Source of the DNA: Nocardioides sp.
GTDB taxonomy: Bacteria; Actinomycetota; Actinomycetes; Propionibacteriales; Nocardioidaceae
NCBI GenBank assembly: GCA_037045645.1
Contig: JBAOIH010000006.1
Location: 41,125-105,124 of the forward strand
Direction of reading: 5' to 3'
DNA length: 64,000 nt
A program made the translations under genes and the position numbers. Below, piece after piece: positions 53,286 through 61,746 of this stretch; within the stretch, counting starts at the first letter, position 1; each line of letters opens with the position of its first letter. Under the pieces are notes generated by a model. It saw only the letters and a program-made list of their open reading frames with translations, had not been told where the DNA came from and searched no databases.

Positions 53286-56200
53286 CTCGGGCGGGGTTCG
53301 ACAGTGCCGAAGCGTTGGCGGCTCGGATGCGCAGTCATGTGCCGAGCCCGGAACAGTGGGCCGCGATCACTGCTCCGCTGCGGCCCGCGGTGGTGGTGGC
53401 GGGCGCCGGATCCGGCAAGACCACCTTGATGGCCCAACGGGTGGTCTGGCTGGTCGGGACCGGGCAGGTGCGCGCCGACGAGGTGCTCGGCTTGACCTTC
53501 ACCACCAAGGCCGCCGCCGAGTTGCGGCACCGGGTGTTGCAGGCCCTCACAGCCGCGGAGTTGCTGCACCGCAGCGACGACGACGAAGACGCGTTGGAGC
53601 CCACGGTCGCGACCTACCACGCGTACGCCTCCTCGTTGCTGCTCGATCACGGGCTCCGGATCGGGCACGAGCCCGACACGCGGGTGATCTCCGATGCCTC
53701 GCGATACCAACTGGGTGCGCGGGTGGTCGAGCGGTTCACCGGCGCGATCGAGTTGCTGACCGACCATCCGCCGACGGCGATCCAGAACCTCCTCGCGCTC
53801 GACGGTGCGATGAGCGAGCACCTGGTCGAGCCGGAGCAGGTGCGCGCCTTCGACGCCGAGGCGCTCGCCGGTTTCGAGCGGGCGTACGCCGAGGAGGCGG
53901 TCGGCAAGGCTCGCAAGACCCACTTGAAAGCTTCTCGGCGCCACGCTCAACGCGCTCGAACGCCGTGGCGAACTCCTGAGTCTGGTGGGGGACTACCGCC
54001 GCCTCAAAGACGAGTTGGGACTGATGGACTTCGCCGATCAGATCGCCTTGGCCGCTCGCCTGGTGCAAGAACAGCCGGTGGTGGGTCAGACCGAGCGTGG
54101 TCGTTTCAAGGTCGTGCTGCTCGACGAATACCAAGACACCTCGGTCGCGCAGGCGCTGATGCTCGCGCGGCTCTTCTCAGGACCCGACGCGCAGTCCGGT
54201 CTCGGGCATCCGGTGATGGCGGTCGGTGACCCCAACCAGGCCATCTATGGCTGGCGCGGTGCCTCGGTGTCCAACATTCTCAAGTTCGAGGAGACGTTCC
54301 CCTCCCAAGACGGGAGGTCGCTGCGGCTCCCGTTGACGGTCAACCGCCGCAGTGACGGCCGGATCCTCGACACCGCCAACCTGCTGGCCGAGCCGCTGCT
54401 CGCCGCGTACGGCGACAAGGTGGCCCGCCTCGCGGCGCCTGAGGGCGCTGAGCCGGGGCACGTGGACACGGTCGTGTTCCGGACCGCTGCCGACGAACTC
54501 GGCTGGCTCGTGGACGAGGTCAAGGCGACCTGTCCCGACGGCATCGGCTGGTCGTCGATCGGTGTGCTCAGCCGCGACAACGCCCAGGCGGAGGAGGTGT
54601 ACGACGCGCTCACCTCCGGTGGAGTGCCCGTGGAGATCGTCGGTCTGTCCGGTTTGCTGCGGCTGCCCGAGGTCGCGGAGATCGTCGCCACCTTGAGTCT
54701 GATGCAAGACGTCACCGACAACGCGTCGCTGCTCACCCTGCTCACGGGTCCACGCTGGGCGATCGGCCCTCGCGACCTGCGCCTGCTGGCGCGGCGGGCG
54801 GTGGAGATCTCCGGAGCGAGCATCGGGAAGAAGGCCGACTCCATCGTCAGCCAGTTGCTGCAGATCACCGACGGTGTCGACCCCAGCGAGATGCCCGCAC
54901 TCAGCGATGCGCTCGAGTCTCCGGGAGAGGCTGCCTACTCGGCCGCAGCACTGGAACGCTTCGACCTGTTGGCAGCAGAACTACGTCGCCTGCGTACCCA
55001 TGTCGCAGACCCGCTGCTCGACCTGGTCCGGCGCATCATCGACACCACCGGCGTCGACGTCGAACTCGCCGCCGTCACTAATCCGGCCGGTCAGGCACGC
55101 CGAGACAACGTCGACCTCTTCGTCAAGGCGGTCGCCGAGTTCCAGTCCCTCGACGGCGACGTCTCGCTGCCCGCCCTGATGGCGTTCCTGACCGCGGAGG
55201 ACGAGCACGGCAACGGCCTCGACGTGGCCACGCCGACCGCCGCCGACTCGGTCAAGTTGCTCACCGTCCACCGCGCCAAGGGACTGGAGTGGGACCACGT
55301 CTTCTGTGTCGGGGTGGGCGAGACCCGCTTCCCCAGCAACCGGTCTCGCACCTTGTGGACCAGTTCGCCGGCCGTACTTCCCGCGCCGCTGCGTGGCGAT
55401 GCCGTCGACCAACCGCAACTCACCGGTTTTGATCACGCTGCTCTCGACCGTTATCGCCAAGACACCCGAGCACACGACGCCCAGGAGGAGTTGCGGTTGG
55501 GGTACGTCGCGTTCACGCGCGCAGCCAGACGGCTGATGGTGACCTCCTATCTCTGGTCGACACGGGCGACGTCGTACGGCCCGTCCGCCTATCAGCAGGT
55601 GGTGAAGGACGCGATGAAAGCGTGGGGGGCCGAGCCGCTGCAGTGGCTGGAGAAACCGCCACGCGGGACTCCCAACCCGGTCCTGGCCCAGGACCGTTCG
55701 GTGCCGTGGCCGGTGCTGGGTCCCGGGCTGGAGGCGCAGCGTCGACTCGACGCAGCCACGCGTGTGCGCAGTGTCGACCCGACGGCTGCCGACGAGGATC
55801 TCGACCTGCAGGAGTTGTCGCTCGTACGAGAGTGGGACGACGAGATCCATCGCCTGCTCACCGAGGCGCGGCGCACCCAGGCGCAGAAGACCGACGTGCC
55901 GTTGCCTTCCAGTCTCTCCGCGACGGCACTCACGCGCCTGGCGCACGATCCGGAGGGGCTGGCCGAGGACCTCGTCCGCCCGATGCCGCGACCGCCTTCG
56001 CCGCAGGCCAGATTCGGCAGCGACTTCCACGGCTGGGTGGAGGCGAGGTTCGAGCAGTTGCCGCTGCTCGATCCCGACGACTTGCCCGGCCGAGCCGACG
56101 CCGGGATCGACGACGACTCCGACCTGGCGGAGGTCATCTCGCGTTTCGAAGCCGGCCCCTTCGCCGACCGGGTGCCGTTCGCGGTCGAGGCGCCCTTTGC

Positions 56201-56483
56201 CCTGGTGTTGGCCGGCCAGGTCGTGCGCGGTCGCATCGACGCGGTCTATGCCGACGACGACGAGGACGGGCCGGGGTTCTTGCTGATCGACTGGAAGACC
56301 AGCCGTTCGGAGTCGGCCGATCCGCTGCAGTTGGCGGTCTATCGGGTGGCATGGGCCGAGTTGGCCGAGGTGCCGTTGGAGCGCGTACGCGCGGCCTTCC
56401 ACTACGTGCGCACCGGACGCACCGTGGCCCCGGCAGACCTGCCTGACCGCGAAGGTCTCGAAGCCCTCGTACGAGGAGAGTGA
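53282..56483 (+). pseudogene. adnB: AdnB-like helicase-nuclease subunit, interrupted by an apparent +1 frameshift in the N-terminal third
   Basis: About 1067 residues once joined; ATG overlaps the adnA stop. Walker A GAGSGKTT lies near 41-48, TFTTKAAAEL near 70, and after the break DEYQDTSVAQ, GDPNQAIYGWRGAS, TVHRAKGLEWDHVF and FTRAARRL complete the superfamily 1 motor. The nuclease end has LIDWKTSRSESADPLQLAVY. The frame breaks at 53929-53934, AGCTTC; AGCTC gives HLKALGATLNALERRGELL and joins the two halves exactly. Both adn genes broken by the same signature is best explained as consensus error. Partner of AdnA in double-strand break processing. Confidence 0.85.
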
Positions 56484-56490
56484 GCCTCGC

Positions 56491-57204
56491 TCAGCGCGCG
56501 AACGCGGCCGAGAGGGCGACCTCGACCATGGCGCCGAAGGTCTCCTGACGCTCCTGAGCGGTCGTCTCCTCGCCGGTGACGATGTGGTCCGAGACGGTGC
56601 ACACCGCGAGCGCGCGGGCGCCGTGCTTGGCCGCGAGGGTGTAGAGCGCGCTGGCCTCCATCTCGACCGCGAGTACGCCGTAGTCGACCATCCGCGAGGC
56701 GAGTTCGGGACGCGAGGCGTAGAACGAGTCGCTGGAGAAGATCAGGCCCACGTGCACAGCCGCGCTCTCGGCGCGTGCAGTCGCGGCGTCGTACGCACGG
56801 CGGAGCAGGCCGAAGTCGGCCACCGGCGCGTAGTCGAGCCCCTCGAAGGTGATCCGATTCATCGAGGAGTCCGTGCAGGCACCCGAGGCGATCACGAGGT
56901 CGCGCAGCGCCACATTCTCAGTGAGGGCACCACACGATCCGACCCGGATGATGGTGGTGACGTCGTAGTCGCGCATCAGCTCGTTGACATAGATCGCCAT
57001 CGAGGGTTGCCCCATCCCCGACCCTTGGACCGAGACCGCGTGACCTTGCCAGGTGCCCGTGAACCCATACATGCCGCGCACGTCGCTGTAGCAGCGAACG
57101 TCGTCGAGGAATGTCTCGGCGATCCACTTGGCGCGCAGCGGATCGCCCGGCAGGAGGACGACGGGGGCGATGTCGCCGGGCGCGGCGCCGATGTGCGTAC
57201 TCAT
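56491..57204 (-). CDS. deoD: Purine-nucleoside phosphorylase (DeoD type)
   Basis: 237 residues from the ATG at 57204; an upstream in-frame start would add unrelated residues. The hexameric PNP fold is clear: VVLLPGDPLRAKWIA, RGMYGFTGTW, GSGMGQPSMAIY, IIRVGSCGAL (phosphate and ribose sites), DYGVLAVEMEASALYTLAA and the acid/base region CTVSDHI. It splits purine (deoxy)nucleosides with phosphate. It replaces the potassium-channel gene found between adnB and nudC in mycobacteria by recalled order, so it is a lineage-specific insertion. Convergent with adnB (7-base gap). Confidence 0.9.
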   Translation of the reverse strand: MSTHIGAAPGDIAPVVLLPGDPLRAKWIAETFLDDVRCYSDVRGMYGFTGTWQGHAVSVQGSGMGQPSMAIYVNELMRDYDVTTIIRVGSCGALTENVALRDLVIASGACTDSSMNRITFEGLDYAPVADFGLLRRAYDAATARAESAAVHVGLIFSSDSFYASRPELASRMVDYGVLAVEMEASALYTLAAKHGARALAVCTVSDHIVTGEETTAQERQETFGAMVEVALSAAFAR

Positions 57205-57243
57205 GCAGGGCAACCTAACGGACGCGACAGCTAGCGTGGGCAC

Positions 57244-58155
57244 GTGAGCGATCGCGACCTCCCGCATGTGGCCTTGTCAATCCATGCCCACAATCGTGAG
57301 GGCCTGCATCGCACCGACGAGGCATGGCTCGCCGGGCGCTGGAACGACCCGGCCACCCAGGTGCTGGTCCTGTCGGGCACTCGGGTGCGTCCCGTCGACG
57401 GGAGGATCGCCTGGGTGCCGCCTCATGAGGCGCCGCCTGGTCGGCGGATCCTGTTGGGGCAGCGTGACGACGTGACCCGCTTCGCCGTCGTCGTCGAGAG
57501 AGCCCAAGCCCCTGGCTCTGCTGAGGAGTGGGTGCCGTTGCGCGCAATGCTGCCCGCGATCGCATCGGCTGCGGCCGATCAGGCTCCTTGGCTCTTCCAC
57601 GCCGTGGGTCTGGCCGAGTGGCACCACACCACCCGGCACTGTCCACGGTGCGCCGGGTCGCTGATCTCCGCCGCGGCCGGGCACGAGTTGCGCTGCACCG
57701 AGTGCGGCCGTTCTCAGTTCCCACGGACGGACCCCGCCGTGATCATGGCGATCACACATCCCGACGACGACGCGCTGCTGCTGGGGCGCCAGCGCGTGTG
57801 GCCGCCCGGAAGATGGTCGACCCTGGCTGGCTTCTGTGAGCCCGGCGAGACTCTGGAGGACGCTGTCCGGCGTGAGGTTGCCGAAGAGACCGACGTACGT
57901 GTCGGGGATGCTCGCTACTTCGGGAGCCAGCCGTGGCCGTTCCCGTGCAGCCTGATGCTGGGGTTCACCGGTGTGGCGACTAGTCGCGAGATCGAGGTCG
58001 ACGGGGCCGAGATCGAACAGGCGCAGTGGTGGACGCGGGAGGCGTTCATAGCCGCCGCCGAGGCGGGGAGAGCTGGAGGTTCCCCGCGGGGTCTCGATCA
58101 GTTCGTCACTGATCGAGGACTGGCTCGGCGAGCCGATCCGTCACGGATGGGGTGA
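57244..58155 (+). CDS. nudC: NADH pyrophosphatase NudC
   Basis: 303 residues, GTG start. A zinc ribbon near 130-155 (CPRC...CTEC), then the Nudix box GFCEPGETLEDAVRREVAEE, and the diagnostic SQPWPFPCSLM downstream of it, define NudC. It hydrolyses NAD(H) to NMN and AMP and can remove NAD caps from RNA. The alignment extends to the C-terminus. It is divergent from deoD (39-base gap) and convergent with the mycoredoxin gene (19-base gap). Recalled counterpart of Rv3199c. Confidence 0.92.
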   Translation: MSDRDLPHVALSIHAHNREGLHRTDEAWLAGRWNDPATQVLVLSGTRVRPVDGRIAWVPPHEAPPGRRILLGQRDDVTRFAVVVERAQAPGSAEEWVPLRAMLPAIASAAADQAPWLFHAVGLAEWHHTTRHCPRCAGSLISAAAGHELRCTECGRSQFPRTDPAVIMAITHPDDDALLLGRQRVWPPGRWSTLAGFCEPGETLEDAVRREVAEETDVRVGDARYFGSQPWPFPCSLMLGFTGVATSREIEVDGAEIEQAQWWTREAFIAAAEAGRAGGSPRGLDQFVTDRGLARRADPSRMG

Positions 58156-58174
58156 GCGCAAGTCGCGCTGACGT

Positions 58175-58417
58175 TCAGGCCAGCTCGGCCAGCTTGTTCT
58201 TGACCTGAGCCAGACTCGGATTGGTCATGGCGGCGCCGTCGCTGAAGACCAGAGTCGGCACCGTCAGGTTGCCCTTGTTGACCTTGGCGACGATGTCGGC
58301 GGCCTCCGGCACCTGCTCGATGTCGACGACCTCGCACTCGATGCCCTCGCGGTTGAGTTGGGCCTTGAGACGGTGGCAATAGCCGCACCAGGGCGTCGAA
58401 TACATCGTGAACGTCAT
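58175..58417 (-). CDS. mrx1: Mycoredoxin 1 (glutaredoxin-like)
   Basis: 80 residues. The redox motif CGYC lies at residues 11-14 (YSTPWCGYCHRLK), the cis-proline loop is TVPTLVF, and the GIECEVVDIEQ strand matches the mycoredoxin group. It reduces mycothiol mixed disulfides on proteins. By recalled gene order it matches Rv3198A, between uvrD2 and nudC, and in this window it is divergent from uvrD2 (60-base gap). Confidence 0.9.
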   Translation of the reverse strand: MTFTMYSTPWCGYCHRLKAQLNREGIECEVVDIEQVPEAADIVAKVNKGNLTVPTLVFSDGAAMTNPSLAQVKNKLAELA

Positions 58418-58477
58418 GACGACAGCCTACGAGCGGGCTCGTGCGTGAGTGTCCCCGGTCGCGTCTAGGGTCGGAGC

Positions 58478-60538
58478 ATGCCCGATCCCGCCGCACTGCT
58501 CGCTCCGCTCGATCCCGAGCAGCGTCAGGTCGCGGAGGCGTTGCGTGGTCCCGTACGCGTGTTGGCCGGTGCCGGCACCGGCAAGACCCGGGCGATCACG
58601 CACCGCATCGCCTACGGCGTCGCGACCGGGGTGTATGCGCCTACCGAAGTGCTGGCCGTGACGTTCACGACCCGAGCCGCAGGTGAGATGCGCGAGCGAC
58701 TGCGGGCGTTGGGTGTCTCGGGCGTTCAGGCCAGGACCTTCCATTCCGCCGCCCTGCGTCAGCTCAGGTATTTCTGGCCGCGATTGCGCGGTGGTGCGGA
58801 TCTGCCGCAGCTGACCGAGTCCAAACTGGCGATGCTCGCGCTGGCTGCACGTCGGCTGCGCGAGACGGTCGAGCAGGCGGACCTGCGCGACCTGGCCTCC
58901 GAGATCGAGTGGGCCAAGGTGTCCAATGTGGTCCCCTCGGACTACCCGGTCCGCGCCGACAAGGCCGGACGCGAGGTGGCGCGATTCGACCCGGACACCA
59001 TCGGCCGGCTCTTCGAGGCGTACGAGCAGGTCAAGGCCGAGCAGGGCCGGATGGATATGGAGGATGTGCTCCTCCTCGACGCCGGGATGCTGAGCGAGGA
59101 CGAGCGGGTCGCGGCCACGATCCGCCAGCAGTACAAATGGTTCGTCGTCGACGAGTTCCAAGACGTCAGCCCGCTGCAGTCGGCGCTGTTGGATCTGTGG
59201 CTGGGTGGGCGCGACGAGATCTGCGTCGTGGGTGATCCGGCGCAGACCATCTATTCGTTCGCCGGAGCTGACGCCGACTATTTGCGTCGTTTCCCGGTGA
59301 AGTTTCCGAGCGCGACCTCCCTGGAGTTGGTGCGCAACTACCGCTCCACACCCGAGATCGTCGCGGGTGCCAACGCGCTGCTGGCCGGCACGACCAGCGC
59401 CGGGGTGACCTTGAGTGCGCAGCGTCCGTCGGGAGCGGCGGTGGCCCACCGGGCGTACGCCGACGAGCCGGCCGAGGCCGCTGGTGTCGCGGACGAGATC
59501 ACGCGACTGGTCTCGTCAGGTGTCCCCGCGCACGAGATCGCGGTGCTGTTCCGGATCAACGCGCAGTCGGAGTCGTTCGAGGAGGCCTTGGCTGAGCGTG
59601 GGGTGTCTTATGTCGTGCGAGGTGCGGCCAGATTCTTCGAGCGTCCCGAGGTGCGGCAAGCGGTGACCCTGCTCCGCGGCGCCGCGCACGGCGGTGGCCC
59701 CGACGACGTCGCGGAGACAGTTCGCGCCACCCTTGCCGGACTGGGGTGGACCACAGAGGCGCCGACGGCGCGAGGGCAGGTGCGTGATCGCTGGGAGTCC
59801 TGGCAGGCGCTCGCGGAACTCGCGACCGACTTCGTCACCGCCCACCCTGACGGCGGTCTGGGTGACCTGGTGGGCGATCTCGACCGGCGCGCTGCCGAAC
59901 AACACGCCCCCACCGCCGGGGGAGTCACTCTCGCGACGCTGCACGCCGCCAAGGGTCTGGAGTGGGACGCGGTGTTCGTCACCGGCCTCCAGGACGGCAC
60001 CTTGCCGATCACCTACGCCGAGACCCCGACCGAGATCGAGGAGGAGCGGCGGCTGCTCTACGTCGGGGTGACGCGAGCCAGGCTGCACCTGTCGTTGTCG
60101 TGGGCCAGGGCACGACAGCCGGGCGGGCGTCAGTCGCGCAAGCCCACGCGGTTCCTGCCCGTGCTCGACACCGCGGGCGGGCGCGCGGGCGTACGCAAGG
60201 GTGCGGCGGCCAGATCCAAGGGGGCGGTGACCTGCCGGGAGTGTGGAGCGCGACTGGCCACCGGTCAGGAGAAGAAGCTCGGGCGTTGTGGTGACTGCCC
60301 TGCAGCCTATGACGAGGCCCTATTCGAACGGCTGCGGGCCTGGCGGCTGGCCACGGCGACGGCTGAGAAGGTGCCCGCGTACGTCGTCTTCACCGATGCC
60401 ACGTTGCAGTTGGTGGCCGAGCACCTGCCTCGCACCGAGCCCGAGCTGCTGAAGATCAGCGGGATCGGTCGGGCCAAGCTGGACAAGTACGGAGACGACC
60501 TCCTGGAGGTCCTTGCCGGCCCCCAGACAGACCTCTGA
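58478..60538 (+). CDS. uvrD2: ATP-dependent DNA helicase UvrD2
   Basis: 686 residues. Superfamily 1A motifs are intact: Walker A GAGTGKT (31-37), VTFTTRAAGEM, ARTFHSAAL, VDEFQDVSPLQ, VGDPAQTIYSFAGAD, TLHAAKGLEWDAVF and VGVTRARLHL. After the motor comes a four-cysteine zinc-like segment (CRECGARL ... CGDC, about 586-608), then an HRDC domain (about 610-680; LQLVAEHLPRTEPELLKISGIGRAKLDKYG). The Cys and HRDC tail is the hallmark of mycobacterial UvrD2. It unwinds DNA 3' to 5'. The whiB7 leader starts 22 bases after the stop. Confidence 0.93.
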   Translation: MPDPAALLAPLDPEQRQVAEALRGPVRVLAGAGTGKTRAITHRIAYGVATGVYAPTEVLAVTFTTRAAGEMRERLRALGVSGVQARTFHSAALRQLRYFWPRLRGGADLPQLTESKLAMLALAARRLRETVEQADLRDLASEIEWAKVSNVVPSDYPVRADKAGREVARFDPDTIGRLFEAYEQVKAEQGRMDMEDVLLLDAGMLSEDERVAATIRQQYKWFVVDEFQDVSPLQSALLDLWLGGRDEICVVGDPAQTIYSFAGADADYLRRFPVKFPSATSLELVRNYRSTPEIVAGANALLAGTTSAGVTLSAQRPSGAAVAHRAYADEPAEAAGVADEITRLVSSGVPAHEIAVLFRINAQSESFEEALAERGVSYVVRGAARFFERPEVRQAVTLLRGAAHGGGPDDVAETVRATLAGLGWTTEAPTARGQVRDRWESWQALAELATDFVTAHPDGGLGDLVGDLDRRAAEQHAPTAGGVTLATLHAAKGLEWDAVFVTGLQDGTLPITYAETPTEIEEERRLLYVGVTRARLHLSLSWARARQPGGRQSRKPTRFLPVLDTAGGRAGVRKGAAARSKGAVTCRECGARLATGQEKKLGRCGDCPAAYDEALFERLRAWRLATATAEKVPAYVVFTDATLQLVAEHLPRTEPELLKISGIGRAKLDKYGDDLLEVLAGPQTDL

Positions 60539-60549
60539 AAAAGATCCGC

Positions 60550-60590
60550 AATAAATGAGTTGCGCCGTTCGCGCGGGTGTCCGCTACTGT
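60550..60590 (+). promoter_or_regulatory. Probable WhiB7-dependent promoter of whiB7
   Basis: A TTGCGC box at 60560-60565 and TACTGT at 60585-60590 (spacer 19) form a sigma70-type promoter. An AT-rich stretch AATAAATGA (60550-60558) lies directly upstream of the -35, as in WhiB7-activated promoters where the AT-hook binds. Transcription would run through a leader of roughly 330 bases to whiB7. Placement is by sequence only. Confidence 0.6.
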
Positions 60591-60662
60591 TCTCGAACGC
60601 ACTGACCTGCGCATCAGGAGCCTGACAAGCTCCGCGCCCGACCCACTGAGGAGGTGGACCAC

Positions 60663-60815
60663 ATGATGACGAACACGATCTCTCGCAACCGGGGCATCGC
60701 CATGTCCACGCTGGCCACCTTCGGTGTTGCGGCGCGTCTTCGCAAGGACGCGAACGCCACCGTCCCGGCCACGGGTTGCTTCCCGGGGGCTTCTGCCTGG
60801 AGCCCGCCGATCTAG
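60663..60815 (+). CDS. Leader ORF of whiB7 (uORF, 50 residues)
   Basis: A 50-residue ORF with ATGATG start and strong ribosome-binding site (GAGGAGGTGG, 60648-60657), ending at TAG 60813-60815, 28 bases upstream of the attenuator hairpin. The peptide is MMTNTISRNRGIAMST then a basic segment and an end rich in Pro/Trp (ASAWSPPI). It has no domain. Its location between promoter and attenuator fits the translated leader that controls whiB7/wblC in actinobacteria. Ribosome stalling in it would let the downstream RNA refold and read through. Confidence 0.75.
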   Translation: MMTNTISRNRGIAMSTLATFGVAARLRKDANATVPATGCFPGASAWSPPI

Positions 60816-60843
60816 GTCCACACCACCACGATCGGCACCTCCA

Positions 60844-60886
60844 GGCCGCGAACCCTCACCACGGGATTCGCGGCCTTGTTGTATTT
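60844..60886 (+). terminator. Attenuator hairpin in the whiB7 leader
   Basis: GGCCGCGAA (60844-60852) pairs with TTCGCGGCC (60867-60875), extended inside by CCC/GGG across a single-A bulge, then TTGTTGTATTT. This is an intrinsic terminator, located 49 bases before the whiB7 ATG and downstream of the leader ORF. Upstream segment CACCTCCAGG might act in alternative pairing. It is what one expects for ribosome-mediated antibiotic-inducible attenuation. Confidence 0.8.
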
Positions 60887-60923
60887 CCAGTCCTCGATCA
60901 GGTCAGAAAAGGAGGTGACACAC

Positions 60924-61262
60924 ATGACCATCAGCGTTCTCGACCGCCCCGAATGCGCTCAGACCACCGAACACTCTCTCGGCGGACTGCACCAAGCGGC
61001 CGGTCGGGCCGACGACCAGGATCTGCCGTGCCGGAGCAACAACCCGGAGCTGTGGTTCGCCGAGTCGCCGTCCGACGTGGAGTTCGCCAAGGCGTTGTGC
61101 CAGGAATGCCCGGTGCGCTCGCTCTGTCTCGACGGCGCCCTCGACCGAGGGGAGCCGTGGGGTGTGTGGGGCGGCGAACTGTTCTTGCAAGGCGTCGTGA
61201 TCCCGCGCAAGCGCCCTCGCGGTCGTCCTCGCAAGGACGACCCCTATCGCAGCGTCGCGTGA
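60924..61262 (+). CDS. whiB7: WhiB7/WblC transcriptional activator of antibiotic resistance
   Basis: 112 residues from the ATG at 60924 with an AAAAGGAGGTGA site; an earlier in-frame TTG lies within the attenuator and is rejected. The WhiB iron-sulfur cysteines are seen in DLPCRSNN and CQECPVRSLC, followed by GVWGGE (the sigma-contact turn) and the AT-hook RGRPRKDDP, which is specific to WhiB7. It binds sigma A and activates genes for drug resistance. By recalled order whiB7 follows uvrD2 in mycobacteria (Rv3197A). Controlled by the leader above. Confidence 0.93.
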   Translation: MTISVLDRPECAQTTEHSLGGLHQAAGRADDQDLPCRSNNPELWFAESPSDVEFAKALCQECPVRSLCLDGALDRGEPWGVWGGELFLQGVVIPRKRPRGRPRKDDPYRSVA

Positions 61263-61326
61263 TCTCCTGCGGCCGGTTGCCCTCTCAAGTCCTGAAGTTC
61301 CTCTTTCTCATCGAACGGATATCGAC

Positions 61327-61491
61327 ATGTCCTACTACCTCGCCCAAGAGCAGGCGCGAGCCGAGATGCGTGAGCGTCTCGGCTCGGCACGCCACCGGCG
61401 TCGTGGCCACCAACTGGTCATGGCCCGGCGGCTGGGTCGCAAGGCCGAAGAGGCCGCACAACAGGCCCGGCTGGCGCTGGCCCGGCTGTGA
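61327..61491 (+). CDS. Small basic helical protein, function unknown
   Basis: 54 residues, ATG 61327 to TGA 61489-61491. MSYYLAQEQARAEMRERLGS is followed by an Arg-rich helix (RHRRRGHQL) and an Ala-rich end (AQQARLALARL). Strong arginine/alanine composition and third-position GC support translation. No strong ribosome-binding site is seen. It lies 64 bases after whiB7 and before a clear terminator, so probably co-transcribed with it. No domain recognised. Confidence 0.55.
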   Translation: MSYYLAQEQARAEMRERLGSARHRRRGHQLVMARRLGRKAEEAAQQARLALARL

Positions 61492-61524
61492 CGCCGAGTC
61501 GGCGCCCCACGCCTGCACCTGACG

Positions 61525-61566
61525 ATCGGGGCCGGTTCACTGTTTCGGGCAGTGGCCGGCCCCGAT
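61525..61566 (+). terminator. Hairpin terminator after the whiB7 operon
   Basis: ATCGGGGCCGG pairs with CCGGCCCCGAT, and inside it CACTG pairs with CAGTG around TTTCGGG. The 42-base structure ends with TGCTTATG. It closes the whiB7 transcript and precedes the small zinc-ribbon gene. Confidence 0.85.
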
Positions 61567-61582
61567 TGCTTATGCTGACCCG

Positions 61583-61741
61583 GTGGTCACCTGCGACTTC
61601 TGCGGCCGGCAGGCCGAACCCGAGCGGACCCTGACCTGGACCCTCTCGGTCGAGAACGGCCGTACCAAGCGTTTCTGCGACACCTGCTCGCGCGAGAATC
61701 TGCGCGCGATGGAGGGAAAACTCGACAGTGAGCATTGGTGA
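61583..61741 (+). CDS. Small zinc-ribbon protein, function unknown
   Basis: 52 residues, GTG start. Two CxxC knuckles are visible, CDFCG near the start and FCDTC about 30 residues later, as in small zinc-ribbon proteins. The middle (TLTWTLSVENGRTKR) is a beta hairpin. Stop is TGA at 61739-61741, 5 bases before the end of the convergent TOMM-type gene. No ORF shorter than this is better supported here; the cysteine spacing supports it as a real gene. Confidence 0.7.
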   Translation: MVTCDFCGRQAEPERTLTWTLSVENGRTKRFCDTCSRENLRAMEGKLDSEHW

Positions 61742-61746
61742 GCGGG

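Noticed and set aside
53929..53934. Programmed ribosomal frameshifting at AGCTTC
   Set aside because: The sites lack a slippery heptamer and occur in unrelated genes in different protein contexts; a single extra T is simpler.
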